A DNA stretch of 29,854 nt. It comes from a virus. The stretch is from IMG/VR virus record IMGVR_UViG_3300030419_000605, positions 1-29,854 of that record. One strand, 5' to 3'. The notes beneath the pieces were generated by a model. That model was not told where the DNA came from. It saw nothing but the letters and a program-made list of their open reading frames with translations, and made no database searches. Positions 7,269-13,104 of this stretch are shown in pieces; the first letter of the stretch is position 1; the number at the start of each line of letters is the position of its first letter. A program made the translations under genes and the position numbers.

Positions 7269-7297
7269 AGGGTATCATAGTTTAGATCAAAAGTCAA
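7269..7297 (-). promoter_or_regulatory. Possible weaker promoter
   Basis: On the minus strand, CTTGACT (-35 TTGACT at 7297-7292), a 17-bp spacer and TACCCT at 7274-7269 preceded by TGA (extended -10). The -10 keeps only the key T-A....T bases, so a weak or activated promoter is suggested. The paired inverted repeats at 7317-7365 are just upstream. Confidence 0.45.
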
Positions 7298-7316
7298 GAA
7301 CTTTTTAAAATTGTTT

Positions 7317-7365
7317 GTTGTTTATTTGCAACAACTATACTTAACTGTTGTTTATTTACAACAAC
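7317..7365. promoter_or_regulatory. Two tandem inverted repeats, operator-like
   Basis: Two 19-bp dyads differ at one base: GTTGTTTATTTGCAACAAC at 7317-7335 and GTTGTTTATTTACAACAAC at 7347-7365. Each has GTTGTT/AACAAC arms around 7 bp, and they are exactly 30 bp apart (about three helical turns). They lie upstream of the weak promoter. They could be a dimer-binding operator pair for a phage or host regulator, or twin RNA hairpins at the 3' end of the upstream gene. There is no U-tract typical of a terminator. Confidence 0.6.
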
Positions 7366-7520
7366 ACTTCCTTTAAATGAAATGCTTTTCTATCTTCTTT
7401 TTCTCTTTGGTTCTCTTTATAAACGAGTAAGAAATATTCTCCAGTCATTCCGTCTCGCACTACTTCTAACTTATAGTCCTCAAAAACCTTTATAAAATTA
7501 TCGATAGCTTCTTGGTTCAC
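7356..7520 (-). CDS. Small hypothetical protein, 54 aa (GTG start)
   Basis: A GTG at 7520 preceded by GGAG with 10-bp spacing opens a 54-codon frame (VNQEAIDNFIKVFEDYKLEV...). Its composition fits a small folded alpha/beta protein: an acidic helix, then strands, then a charged helix. The second of the two tandem dyads overlaps its last codons. Not recognised. Confidence 0.6.
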   Translation of the reverse strand: MNQEAIDNFIKVFEDYKLEVVRDGMTGEYFLLVYKENQREKEDRKAFHLKEVLL

Positions 7521-7541
7521 TTGCTCTGCTCTCCTTCCCTA

Positions 7542-7754
7542 TTAATAAGGGCTTTCATTCATTCTTGTTTCAAAAAGATGCTCTAATACTTCATCTCGTA
7601 GATCATCTTCATCTACTTCACTAAGTATAAACTTGGAAACTAAGTCGGTATCTAATTTGTTATCTATAATATACCTTTGAAGTTCCCAAATACGCATCTC
7701 AGTTACTTCGCTTTCTACTCTCTCAATGATAGCGTCTTTTGACCAGTGGCTCAT
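7542..7754 (-). CDS. Acidic small protein, 70 aa
   Basis: Strongly acidic, helical (IIERVESEVTEMRIWELQR, LSEVDEDDLRDEVLEHLF). Its start overlaps the stop of the upstream gene (ATGA). Not recognised; one of a run of small acidic proteins in the early region. Confidence 0.7.
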   Translation of the reverse strand: MSHWSKDAIIERVESEVTEMRIWELQRYIIDNKLDTDLVSKFILSEVDEDDLRDEVLEHLFETRMNESPY

Positions 7755-7933
7755 AGTTCTTCTCCATTATAAATTTCATCTACATAATCTGATATGCTGT
7801 CAGTAGAAAATCCTTTAGAAATCAATAAGTTATGTCGTCTTTCTAATTCATCTTCTAGGTCGTAGCTCATGCCATTCAGATAATATAAATAGTTCTCGTC
7901 TTGGTAATCGTTGTCGTTAAATTCGTAAGTCAT
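7751..7933 (-). CDS. Acidic small protein, 60 aa
   Basis: Very acidic and tyrosine-rich (NDNDYQDENYLYYLNGMSYD, ending VDEIYNGEEL). The charge pattern is compatible with a DNA-mimic inhibitor, but this is only a suggestion. Stop/start overlap with the following gene; the upstream spacing is 35 bp. Confidence 0.65.
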   Translation of the reverse strand: MTYEFNDNDYQDENYLYYLNGMSYDLEDELERRHNLLISKGFSTDSISDYVDEIYNGEEL

Positions 7934-7968
7934 CTTGTTGTGTCTCCTTATTTTCTAGTTGTAATTTT

Positions 7969-8142
7969 TTATAATTCATCAAAGTAATCCGTCAAAGCCA
8001 TTTCAATAGCTGTTGCAGGTTTCAAATCTTTTGGAAAATAAAACTCTCTACAACCTTTTGGAAACTTCTTGCCTTTTACTTTTACAGTATAAGCAATGGT
8101 CTTTCCGTTTCTTTTTACTGTTCTTGATATTCTAACTCTCAT
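7969..8142 (-). CDS. Small basic protein, 57 aa
   Basis: I chose the ATG at 8142, because AAGGAGGT lies at ideal distance before it. The longer frame from 8190 has no such site. The protein is basic (RVRISRTVKRNGKTIAYTVK), probably beta-strand rich, with a short acidic end (DYFDEL). It overlaps the end of the upstream gene by 11 bases, and its ribosome binding site lies inside that gene. Not recognised. Confidence 0.65.
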   Translation of the reverse strand: MRVRISRTVKRNGKTIAYTVKVKGKKFPKGCREFYFPKDLKPATAIEMALTDYFDEL

Positions 8143-8347
8143 CGCTAGATACCTCCTTATACTCAATTTCAAATAAGTCACAATACTCATCTAAACTTAC
8201 ATGAGCATTTACTTTGTAATATTCTTCATCAGAATATCCACTAATATTACAACTCTCTGCTTGTAAAAAATTCTTTAAGTCTTTTTTACTTTTGAATGTC
8301 CAACCTGTCCAGTCATCACCTTGTAAATCAATTATTTCAATCATCAT
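8132..8347 (-). CDS. Acidic small protein, 71 aa
   Basis: Contains GDDWTGWTFKSKKDLKNFLQ near the N-terminus and an acidic C-terminal half. Two ATGs in tandem behind GGAGAAGA. Overlaps both neighbours by about 11 bases. Not recognised. Confidence 0.65.
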   Translation of the reverse strand: MMIEIIDLQGDDWTGWTFKSKKDLKNFLQAESCNISGYSDEEYYKVNAHVSLDEYCDLFEIEYKEVSSDES

Positions 8348-8561
8348 TCTTCTCCTCTATTTCGATAAGTTTATAAATTCTCTCTAATTCTTCATCAGAT
8401 AGATCAAGTTCATGTCCTATACCAGAACGGAGATGATGCCAAGCAGTATCCTCTAAAGCAATTCGAGCAACCTCTACAATGGTTATCAAGTCTTCGTAGT
8501 CTATTCCTTGTAGAAACTGCTTGGTTTTATCCTCCCAGTAGTGTTCTTTTGGTTCACTCAT
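8337..8561 (-). CDS. Acidic small protein, 74 aa
   Basis: Helical and acidic (IDYEDLITIVEVARIALEDT, LDLSDEELERIYKLIEIEEK). Overlaps both neighbours by about 10 bases, implying coupled translation. Not recognised. Confidence 0.65.
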   Translation of the reverse strand: MSEPKEHYWEDKTKQFLQGIDYEDLITIVEVARIALEDTAWHHLRSGIGHELDLSDEELERIYKLIEIEEKNDD

Positions 8562-8856
8562 CAGACATCTCCTCTATTTCATACCTAACATTACTCCAAG
8601 CATCTTCAAACATTTCTTCTAAGCTGTAGACAGCAGACTCTAACCTACTCTGTGCCTTATATACATCGTTTATAAGATACTTTTGATCTTCTTCTGGTAT
8701 GCCCACATCTTCTGCTAACATCCTTATCTCTGAAATGATATTAATAGGTGTGTCGTCATACTTAATCTGCTTTGTAATGTCTCTGGCTCTGCTTGTTGCT
8801 AAGTCCAGTTCCCATTCTCGATCTTGTATTTGTTTTAGTTTATCTTCTTTATTCAT
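8554..8856 (-). CDS. Acidic helical protein, 100 aa
   Basis: I chose the ATG at 8856, which follows GAGGAGGA; an in-frame ATG at 8886 has no such site. Highly charged and helical throughout (KLKQIQDREWELDLATSRAR, EIRMLAEDVGIPEEDQKYL), with an acidic C-terminus (EEMFEDAWSNVRYEIEEMSDE is only partly typical of coiled coils). Not recognised. Confidence 0.7.
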   Translation of the reverse strand: MNKEDKLKQIQDREWELDLATSRARDITKQIKYDDTPINIISEIRMLAEDVGIPEEDQKYLINDVYKAQSRLESAVYSLEEMFEDAWSNVRYEIEEMSDE

Positions 8857-9088
8857 TATCGTAGTCCTCCTCTCTTTGCATCTCATCTAATCGATAAGAC
8901 ATTAGTTCTTTTTCAAGCTCGTCTTGATTGAGTCTATTAAATATTTCATCTTCAATAAACTTTTCACGATCCGCCTTAGTCCAGTCTAAACCTAAGTCAT
9001 TCATTGTCTCCAGCATCTTCTCAGACTTTTGACGTGCTTGTAGTTTAATCAAAGCTATGTTTATTTTGTTATCTATTGTTTTATTCAT
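8849..9088 (-). CDS. Helical charged protein, 79 aa
   Basis: Begins MNKTIDNKINIALIKLQARQ and ends with an acidic, methionine/arginine-rich helix (MQREEDYDNE). Overlaps its neighbours on both sides by 8 bases. Not recognised. Confidence 0.65.
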   Translation of the reverse strand: MNKTIDNKINIALIKLQARQKSEKMLETMNDLGLDWTKADREKFIEDEIFNRLNQDELEKELMSYRLDEMQREEDYDNE

Positions 9089-9251
9089 TATCGAACTCCT
9101 TAACAGTTAATACAAAATCACCTATATAGATTTCATTTTTATCGCAATCGAACCAACATTCTTCTTTTATCTTTGAAAAGTCTGTTGGCTTGTATTGGGT
9201 ATTCTTCATTAAGTTATCATAAACATCTGTTATAAATTCTTCTTTACTCAT
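9081..9251 (-). CDS. Small acidic protein, 56 aa
   Basis: An ATG at 9251 overlaps the end of the upstream gene, and the TAA at 9083-9081 overlaps the start of the next. The product (MSKEEFITDVYDNLM..., ...IYIGDFVLTVKEFDNE) has an N-terminal helix and C-terminal strands. The overlaps match the pattern of the whole cluster, which supports a real gene despite its size. Confidence 0.6.
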   Translation of the reverse strand: MSKEEFITDVYDNLMKNTQYKPTDFSKIKEECWFDCDKNEIYIGDFVLTVKEFDNE

Positions 9252-9459
9252 CATCATTCACCTCCTCTAAAATAAAACGATACTTCTCTACGTTATTTCC
9301 TATGATTGTTATTTGGTCTTGTAGATGTTCAATATCTTTTTGCAGTACATTCAAATCTAATTCACCATTCAGAATATCATCTTCATTTACTGCAACATCA
9401 TCAAGCAAACAAGCTACAGATATGCTTGCTTCTTCAACTGCTTTTATTAATTTACTCAT
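9244..9459 (-). CDS. Acidic small protein, 71 aa
   Basis: Helical and acidic (MSKLIKAVEEASISVACLLD, LDLNVLQKDIEHLQDQI), with heptad-like leucine/isoleucine spacing in the second half. Its ATG overlaps the TGA of the upstream gene. Not recognised. Confidence 0.65.
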   Translation of the reverse strand: MSKLIKAVEEASISVACLLDDVAVNEDDILNGELDLNVLQKDIEHLQDQITIIGNNVEKYRFILEEVNDDE

Positions 9460-9605
9460 TTATATTCTCCTAATAATTCGTCTGTTCTTTGTTGTATGAA
9501 TTGCCAGCGTTCAATCTTGCTTTCATGTCTAAACTTACTTGAATCTTTGATAGCTTGTTTAAACGCTTTCAATCTTTTTTCTTTTTCTTTTGTTTGTTTT
9601 TTCAT
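9456..9605 (-). CDS. Small basic protein, 49 aa
   Basis: A lysine-rich N-terminus (MKKQTKEKEKRLKAFKQAIK) is followed by FRHESKIERWQFIQQRTDEL. The ATG at 9605 has AAAGGAT about 12 bases upstream, and the stop is coupled to the next start (ATGA). A promoter-like sequence is 70 bp upstream. Not recognised. Confidence 0.55.
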   Translation of the reverse strand: MKKQTKEKEKRLKAFKQAIKDSSKFRHESKIERWQFIQQRTDELLGEYK

Positions 9606-9673
9606 AATGTGTGTTTATCCTTTCATAGTTTCAGTTAATAGTCAATAGTTAATTTATAAGTCATTGATATATA

Positions 9674-9702
9674 AGCATATTTATTTTACTGTGCCTGTCA
9701 AA
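9674..9702 (-). promoter_or_regulatory. Probable sigma70 promoter in the small-gene cluster
   Basis: On the minus strand, a perfect TTGACA at 9702-9697, a 17-bp spacer and TATGCT at 9679-9674 (four of six matches, including the key T-A....T). The expected start is near 9667, ahead of the 9605 gene. It lies in a 133-bp stretch (9606-9738) that holds no gene. Confidence 0.6.
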
Positions 9703-9738
9703 ATCATATATAACTTGCGCATTATATCCTTATAACTT

Positions 9739-9819
9739 TTAGTTATATGTTGCCAGTATTCCTAAGATTGTTAAGACTACTGCAATTGCTATTACTATTA
9801 TTAATGTTGTTTCAATCAT
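9739..9819 (-). CDS. Single-pass membrane mini-protein, 26 aa
   Basis: A 26-codon frame (MIETTLIIVIAIAVVLTILG...) that is almost entirely one hydrophobic segment, with one charged residue near the N-terminus and a TYN end. AGAGG lies 10 bases before the ATG, and the start is 2 bases from the stop of the upstream gene. It would sit in the inner membrane. Possible roles include superinfection exclusion or inhibition of a membrane enzyme; none is shown by the sequence. Confidence 0.5.
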   Translation of the reverse strand: MIETTLIIVIAIAVVLTILGILATYN

Positions 9820-9821
9820 TT

Positions 9822-10007
9822 TTATATTACCTCTAAATTTAATTTACATTTTTTGTTGTTTATTGAAGTGTATGTTATTTTTCCTACACCACCGCACTCT
9901 TTACAACCATGCTCTATCCAGTGTTCTCTATAATCATCGTCTATATATTCTTTATGACCACTACCAGAGCAAGTATTACATTCTTCTAGTTCTATTTCAA
10001 TTATCAT
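9822..10007 (-). CDS. Zinc-ribbon protein with DnaJ-like CxxCxGxG motifs, 61 aa
   Basis: Two motifs, CNTCSGSG (C10, C13) and CKECGGVG (C35, C38), match the cysteine repeats of the DnaJ zinc-binding domain and would bind one zinc ion. There is no J domain. Such stand-alone ribbons in phages are of unknown role; chaperone interference or nucleic-acid binding are possibilities. It is stop/start close to its neighbours in the small-gene operon. Confidence 0.7.
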   Translation of the reverse strand: MIIEIELEECNTCSGSGHKEYIDDDYREHWIEHGCKECGGVGKITYTSINNKKCKLNLEVI

Positions 10008-10009
10008 TT

Positions 10010-10375
10010 TTATTTACTCCTTTTTTTATTTCTTTGTTTGTTCCATTGTTTTACTTCCATTGCATACTCATTGTATTCTGTAGCTATGTCCTCGAAATCT
10101 TGTATATGACTCTCTAACTCTTGATATTCTTCCTTATTGCAATGTGGGCAAAGTGCCTGATTCGATAAACTAATCGCTTCCCTCTCTTCTTTACATAGAG
10201 AATAAAGACGGCTTCCTAGTTGATGATAATACTTAACAAGAGCTTTAACATCTCTATCGTTTAGAGTCTCATCAAAACTTTTTATCCTGTCATCAATTGA
10301 AAGTTTCCATAGCTTAATAAAATCTTGACGGCTGAAGTTTTGCCACTCTTTATTATTTATTGTTGTTTTAATCAT
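10010..10375 (-). CDS. Hypothetical protein, 121 aa
   Basis: Largely helical and charged, with a CPHC motif near residue 76 and a basic tail (QWNKQRNKKRSK). A single CxxC is visible, so metal binding would need a partner or dimer. Not recognised. It lies 2 bases upstream of the zinc-ribbon gene. Confidence 0.7.
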   Translation of the reverse strand: MIKTTINNKEWQNFSRQDFIKLWKLSIDDRIKSFDETLNDRDVKALVKYYHQLGSRLYSLCKEEREAISLSNQALCPHCNKEEYQELESHIQDFEDIATEYNEYAMEVKQWNKQRNKKRSK

Positions 10376-10395
10376 TTATATTTACTCCTCTTTAA

Positions 10396-10782
10396 TTAAA
10401 ATTGTTTTGTTGCTTCATTATAACCAATTATAAAACCAATCATTTTGTTTTTATCGTTGAAAGTCTTGATATTGGTCTGGCTTCCGTTTTTTAATCTAGC
10501 TTTAATACTTGCCCCGTAATAACTACAATTATTAATGGATATACTTTCTATATCTTCAGGCTTATACTGATTAAAACCATTTGTTTTAATATGCTTTGTA
10601 AAATCCCAGCATTGATAAGCATTATAGTATTTATTATTCCCTCTTAATATCATATTAACATTTTGTTTATTTCTTTTAAATAATAGATCATTTCTAAGTT
10701 GTATTTCTTCACTTGTAAAATGCTCACAATTATTTGCTTTTCTTTGTAGTTCTTCTAGTTTTTTAATTTCTTTTTGATTCAT
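10396..10782 (-). CDS. Hypothetical protein, 128 aa
   Basis: Basic, asparagine-rich, with an N-terminal helix (EIKKLEELQRKANN) followed by a mixed alpha/beta region ending GFIIGYNEATKQF. AAAAGGAGC precedes the start. Not recognised. Confidence 0.7.
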   Translation of the reverse strand: MNQKEIKKLEELQRKANNCEHFTSEEIQLRNDLLFKRNKQNVNMILRGNNKYYNAYQCWDFTKHIKTNGFNQYKPEDIESISINNCSYYGASIKARLKNGSQTNIKTFNDKNKMIGFIIGYNEATKQF

Positions 10783-10813
10783 TTTTATTATGCTCCTTTT
10801 ATTTTTGATTAAG

Positions 10814-10882
10814 TTATATGAGCCTTTTTAAATCATACTCAGGATTATTGGATCGTGTTTTTTTAGATCCATTTTTTTTCAT
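10814..10882 (-). CDS. Possible 22-aa basic peptide
   Basis: An ATG overlapping the TGA of the upstream gene (ATGA) opens a 22-codon frame, MKKNGSKKTRSNN...LKRLI. The overlap matches the pattern of this operon, but a frame this short can arise by chance. The DNA also contains GGATC/GATCC arms that could form a weak hairpin in the mRNA. Confidence 0.35.
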   Translation of the reverse strand: MKKNGSKKTRSNNPEYDLKRLI

Positions 10883-11079
10883 TGAATCAAGCCTTCTTCT
10901 TGTCTGATTATTTCGTCTTGCACTACTTCGGCAACTATGTCGATGTGATCCGTGCCTTCTGGTAGCTCTTGAGCTTTGATTTCAACTAATCTATCGAACC
11001 TTGCTTGTTCTAGTTCTCTAAGCTCCTCTTTTTTCTTTTCGATTATGTTTATTTCGATTTCTTCTATTTCTTTGTGCAT
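10879..11079 (-). CDS. Acidic helical protein, 66 aa
   Basis: A glutamate-rich N-terminal helix (MHKEIEEIEINIIEKKKEEL) that looks like a coiled coil, then DHIDIVAEVVQDEIIRQEEG. A strong AAAGGAGC site precedes the start. Not recognised; a small acidic early protein. Confidence 0.7.
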   Translation of the reverse strand: MHKEIEEIEINIIEKKKEELRELEQARFDRLVEIKAQELPEGTDHIDIVAEVVQDEIIRQEEGLIQ

Positions 11080-11098
11080 TTTATGCTCCTTTATTTTT

Positions 11099-11122
11099 GC
11101 CCAGATCTTGAGGTGTCTGGGC
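11099..11122 (-). other. Intergenic RNA hairpin
   Basis: A perfect 7-bp stem, GCCCAGA/TCTGGGC, with a 10-nt loop lies between two minus-strand genes. On the minus strand it is followed by A residues, not U, so it is not a standard terminator. It may be an mRNA processing or stability element. Confidence 0.55.
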
Positions 11123-11136
11123 TTGACCTTTGTTAA

Positions 11137-11412
11137 TTAGTCGTAATCTATTGTATGGTCGTAAACTGTTGACCCAGTTCTCATCGTGGATATATACTCT
11201 TTGTCTTTTAAGTCACCTTTGTAGATGTCAAAAATAAGCTCATATTTACCGATGTAATTTCCGCACCTTGTGTAGACTTTCCAGATATAGTCCTTCGCAT
11301 CTGTTTCAGTCTCAAATCGCTCTGGTCGTCTGTTGGCTGTCTTAGTGCCGTCTTTTAACCATATGAAGTAAGGATGCTTTTTTACTGTCTTATTTGTCCG
11401 TTTAGTATTCAT
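11137..11412 (-). CDS. Hypothetical protein, 91 aa, first gene of the leftward operon
   Basis: I chose the ATG at 11412, because AAAAGGAGC lies just ahead; the frame extends to 11478 without a ribosome binding site. The product starts with a basic segment (MNTKRTNKTVKKHP) and has aromatic strands (YFIWLKDG, YELIFDIYKG), ending acidic (DHTIDYD). Not recognised. It is the first gene downstream of the divergent leftward promoter at 12037-12065, so it is likely the earliest leftward product. Confidence 0.7.
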   Translation of the reverse strand: MNTKRTNKTVKKHPYFIWLKDGTKTANRRPERFETETDAKDYIWKVYTRCGNYIGKYELIFDIYKGDLKDKEYISTMRTGSTVYDHTIDYD

Positions 11413-11546
11413 GGGCTTTTTTGCTCCTTTTATTTGTTGTTGCTTTGTTAAGTCCATGTACCCACTATGACAGCTCATCTGGATAATGCAAGGTTTATTT
11501 TAAATTAATTTTGTGGAGTTCTTGTCAAGTTTGGTTAAAACCTTGT

Positions 11547-11569
11547 AAAGCCTTGTATAGTAAGGCTTT
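11547..11569. repeat. Inverted repeat (hairpin) in the origin region
   Basis: Perfect 8-bp arms AAAGCCTT/AAGGCTTT around a 7-nt loop. No U-run follows on either strand, so a terminator is unlikely. A second dyad, TAATCT-CCGCT-AGATTA, lies at 11641-11657 with weaker outer pairing (ATGTT/AACAT, 11634-11673). Confidence 0.65.
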
Positions 11570-11716
11570 CAGAGGTGCATGATCTATAACTTGATAGACT
11601 TCATAAGGACTTGATAAGACTCATATACTAGTTATGTTGGTAATCTCCGCTAGATTATATTACCTTATAACATCTGGTTATATCTATATAACTTAATAAG
11701 GCTTACTAAGTCTTAG

Positions 11717-11838
11717 TGTGGATATCTTGTGGATAACTTTACAAGCTCTTATCAAGTCTTTACAAGTGTTGATATCCTGTGGATAACTTTACTTTGAATC
11801 TTGTCAAGTCTTGTTGAGTGTGGATATCTTGTGGATAA
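11717..11838 (+). other. DnaA-box array, putative replication origin
   Basis: Three copies of TGTGGATAA (the complement of TTATCCACA, the strict bacterial DnaA box) at 11728-11736, 11778-11786 and 11830-11838. Each is preceded 11 bp upstream by a near-box: TGTGGATAT at 11717 and 11819, TGTTGATAT at 11767. All are in one orientation, at 50- and 52-bp intervals, separated by CAAGTCTT-type sequence. An AT-rich stretch (11877-11930) that could unwind lies next to it, and the divergent promoters follow. The whole gene-free region is about 11480-12030. A DnaA-dependent origin or a DnaA-titration site are the two main readings. Confidence 0.65.
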
Positions 11839-12036
11839 CTTCAAGGGGATGGGCAGTGTGCCATAGGGGGTGCGGGGTATATAATATAGTTATTATACAT
11901 TTTTAGTAAAATTAGGATATATACTAGAAAAGGGCGCTGTCTGACTTATTAAGACTTAACACAACTTTGCGCGCACTTAACAAGGGTTTATTGAGGCTTG
12001 AGATATAGGTATCAACCCTGCCCTGACTTAATATAT

Positions 12037-12065
12037 ATTATACATACAAATATTCATTTTGTCAA
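12037..12065 (-). promoter_or_regulatory. Consensus sigma70 promoter, leftward half
   Basis: On the minus strand, TTGACA at 12065-12060, a 17-bp spacer and TATAAT at 12042-12037. The expected start is near 12030, producing a leader of about 600 nt across the origin region before the first gene at 11412. It is back to back with the rightward promoter, with 23 bp between the -35 boxes made of T and A tracts that resemble UP elements. Confidence 0.85.
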
Positions 12066-12088
12066 GTACTTTTTTTTAAAAATATAAC

Positions 12089-12117
12089 TTGACAAACCTG
12101 TAAACTAGTCCTATAAT
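12089..12117 (+). promoter_or_regulatory. Consensus sigma70 promoter, rightward half
   Basis: TTGACA at 12089-12094, a 17-bp spacer and TATAAT at 12112-12117, preceded by A/T tracts. The expected start is at 12123-12125, only about 4-6 nt before the ATG of the terminase small subunit, so that mRNA is nearly leaderless. Confidence 0.9.
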
Positions 12118-12128
12118 AGATAAACATA

Positions 12129-12584
12129 ATGGTAAACACATACTTACAAGAGAATAAGAGATCTAAAACCCTTACTGAGAAACAACAAAAGTTCTTAGAC
12201 TGTCTGATAGATACTAATGGTAATCCGAAAGAAGCAGCTAAACTAGCTGGATACACAGGTAATCATTATCAAGTAGTTAGAGCTTTAAAAGATGAAATCA
12301 TAGACTTAGCTACAGATGTACTAGCACATAGCGCACCTGAGGCTGCCTTTAAGTTAGTCGATATAATGCAAACAGATAGACCTATTCCGCAAATATCTAA
12401 CAAACTACAAGCAGCACAGACAATCCTAGATCGTGTAGGTGTTACTAAAAAGGAACGATTAGAAGTTAATCACAACAATACCGGAGGTGTGTTCATTCTA
12501 CCAGCTAAAAATATAATAGAAGGAGAAACAACAACTCTACAAGAAGAAGAAGAAGAAGATAATGAACAACGAAGAATTAAATAG
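12129..12584 (+). CDS. Terminase small subunit (Terminase_2-like)
   Basis: 151 residues. LTEKQQKFLDCLIDTNGN followed by PKEAAKLAGYTG is the helix-turn-helix opening typical of Terminase_2-type small subunits, which recognise phage DNA and hand it to the large subunit. A helical middle (APEAAFKLVDIM, KLQAAQTILDRVGV) for oligomerisation and an acidic tail with five glutamates follow. The start is fixed by the promoter: the ATG is 4-6 nt from the predicted transcript start and has no Shine-Dalgarno sequence. It is the first rightward gene, separated from terL by nine small genes, unlike the usual adjacency. Confidence 0.8.
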   Translation: MVNTYLQENKRSKTLTEKQQKFLDCLIDTNGNPKEAAKLAGYTGNHYQVVRALKDEIIDLATDVLAHSAPEAAFKLVDIMQTDRPIPQISNKLQAAQTILDRVGVTKKERLEVNHNNTGGVFILPAKNIIEGETTTLQEEEEEDNEQRRIK

Positions 12585-12750
12585 CGACAACCAAGCATTC
12601 ATAGCTTTCTGTCATTGGTTATATGACGAAAACTGTCACGAGCGTATTGAACACGGACAAAAGCCTTATAAACATTTTCAAGTATATTACACGACACATC
12701 TAAAATGGTTAAAAAAAACATACAAAGAAAGAGATGAAAGTACGCAATAA
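12562..12750 (+). CDS. Hypothetical protein, 62 aa
   Basis: Contains aromatic and histidine residues (FIAFCHWLYDENCHERIEHG, HFQVYYTTHLKWLKK) and a charged end. Overlaps the end of the terminase small subunit by 23 bases; the GAA-rich codons of that tail probably serve as its ribosome binding site. Not recognised. Confidence 0.65.
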   Translation: MNNEELNSDNQAFIAFCHWLYDENCHERIEHGQKPYKHFQVYYTTHLKWLKKTYKERDESTQ

Positions 12751-12898
12751 AGAATATCAATCACTAGGCTTACGAGAGCTAGAGAAACTAACATTTGATT
12801 ATCCTAACGATGCCCAACTAGGAGAAAAGATTCGTGAAATAGTACATGAGTCTCGTAAAACCATACCAAGTAAACGACAAAGTGTTTATCTAACATAA
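12734..12898 (+). CDS. Small hypothetical protein, 54 aa
   Basis: MKVRNKEYQSLGLRELEKLT..., ending RQSVYLT. Its start overlaps the previous gene by 17 bases and its TAA shares a base with the next ATG (TAATG). Charged and probably helical. Not recognised. Confidence 0.6.
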   Translation: MKVRNKEYQSLGLRELEKLTFDYPNDAQLGEKIREIVHESRKTIPSKRQSVYLT

Positions 12899-13104
12899 TG
12901 CCACCACCGCCAACTAAATTCAAACCCACCGAGAAAAACTACGATAGACGTACTGGTAGATACACAACAACTTATCATTACATGAAAGCTACATCAAAGA
13001 AAGACTTATTTGATTATCTTAATTCTAGCAATGCTACACCAAAGAAAAAACACAAGGTTTTAAAAGAACTACAACGAAGAGGAATAAAAGTAAAATGGAC
13101 CTAG
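12898..13104 (+). CDS. Small basic protein, 68 aa
   Basis: Begins MPPPPTKFKPTEKNYDRRTG and has a basic C-terminal half (ATPKKKHKVLKELQRRGIKV), which suggests nucleic-acid binding. Coupled by overlap to both neighbours. Not recognised. Confidence 0.65.
   Translation: MPPPPTKFKPTEKNYDRRTGRYTTTYHYMKATSKKDLFDYLNSSNATPKKKHKVLKELQRRGIKVKWT

Noticed and set aside
9863-10117. 84-codon plus-strand hydrophobic frame
   Set aside because: Antisense to the zinc-ribbon gene and the 121-aa gene. Its leucine/tyrosine/histidine-rich content is what reverse-complemented AT-rich coding DNA gives.
10840-10872. GGATC...GATCC hairpin followed by T8 on the plus strand, resembling an intrinsic terminator
   Set aside because: All genes here are on the minus strand, the stem has only 5 pairs, and the T-run corresponds to AAA codons of the gene end and a possible small peptide. 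No plus-strand transcript is expected.
11502-11528. CTTGACA on the minus strand ahead of the 11412 gene, a possible further promoter
   Set aside because: No acceptable -10 at 16-18 bp; only TAAAAT at 20 bp.
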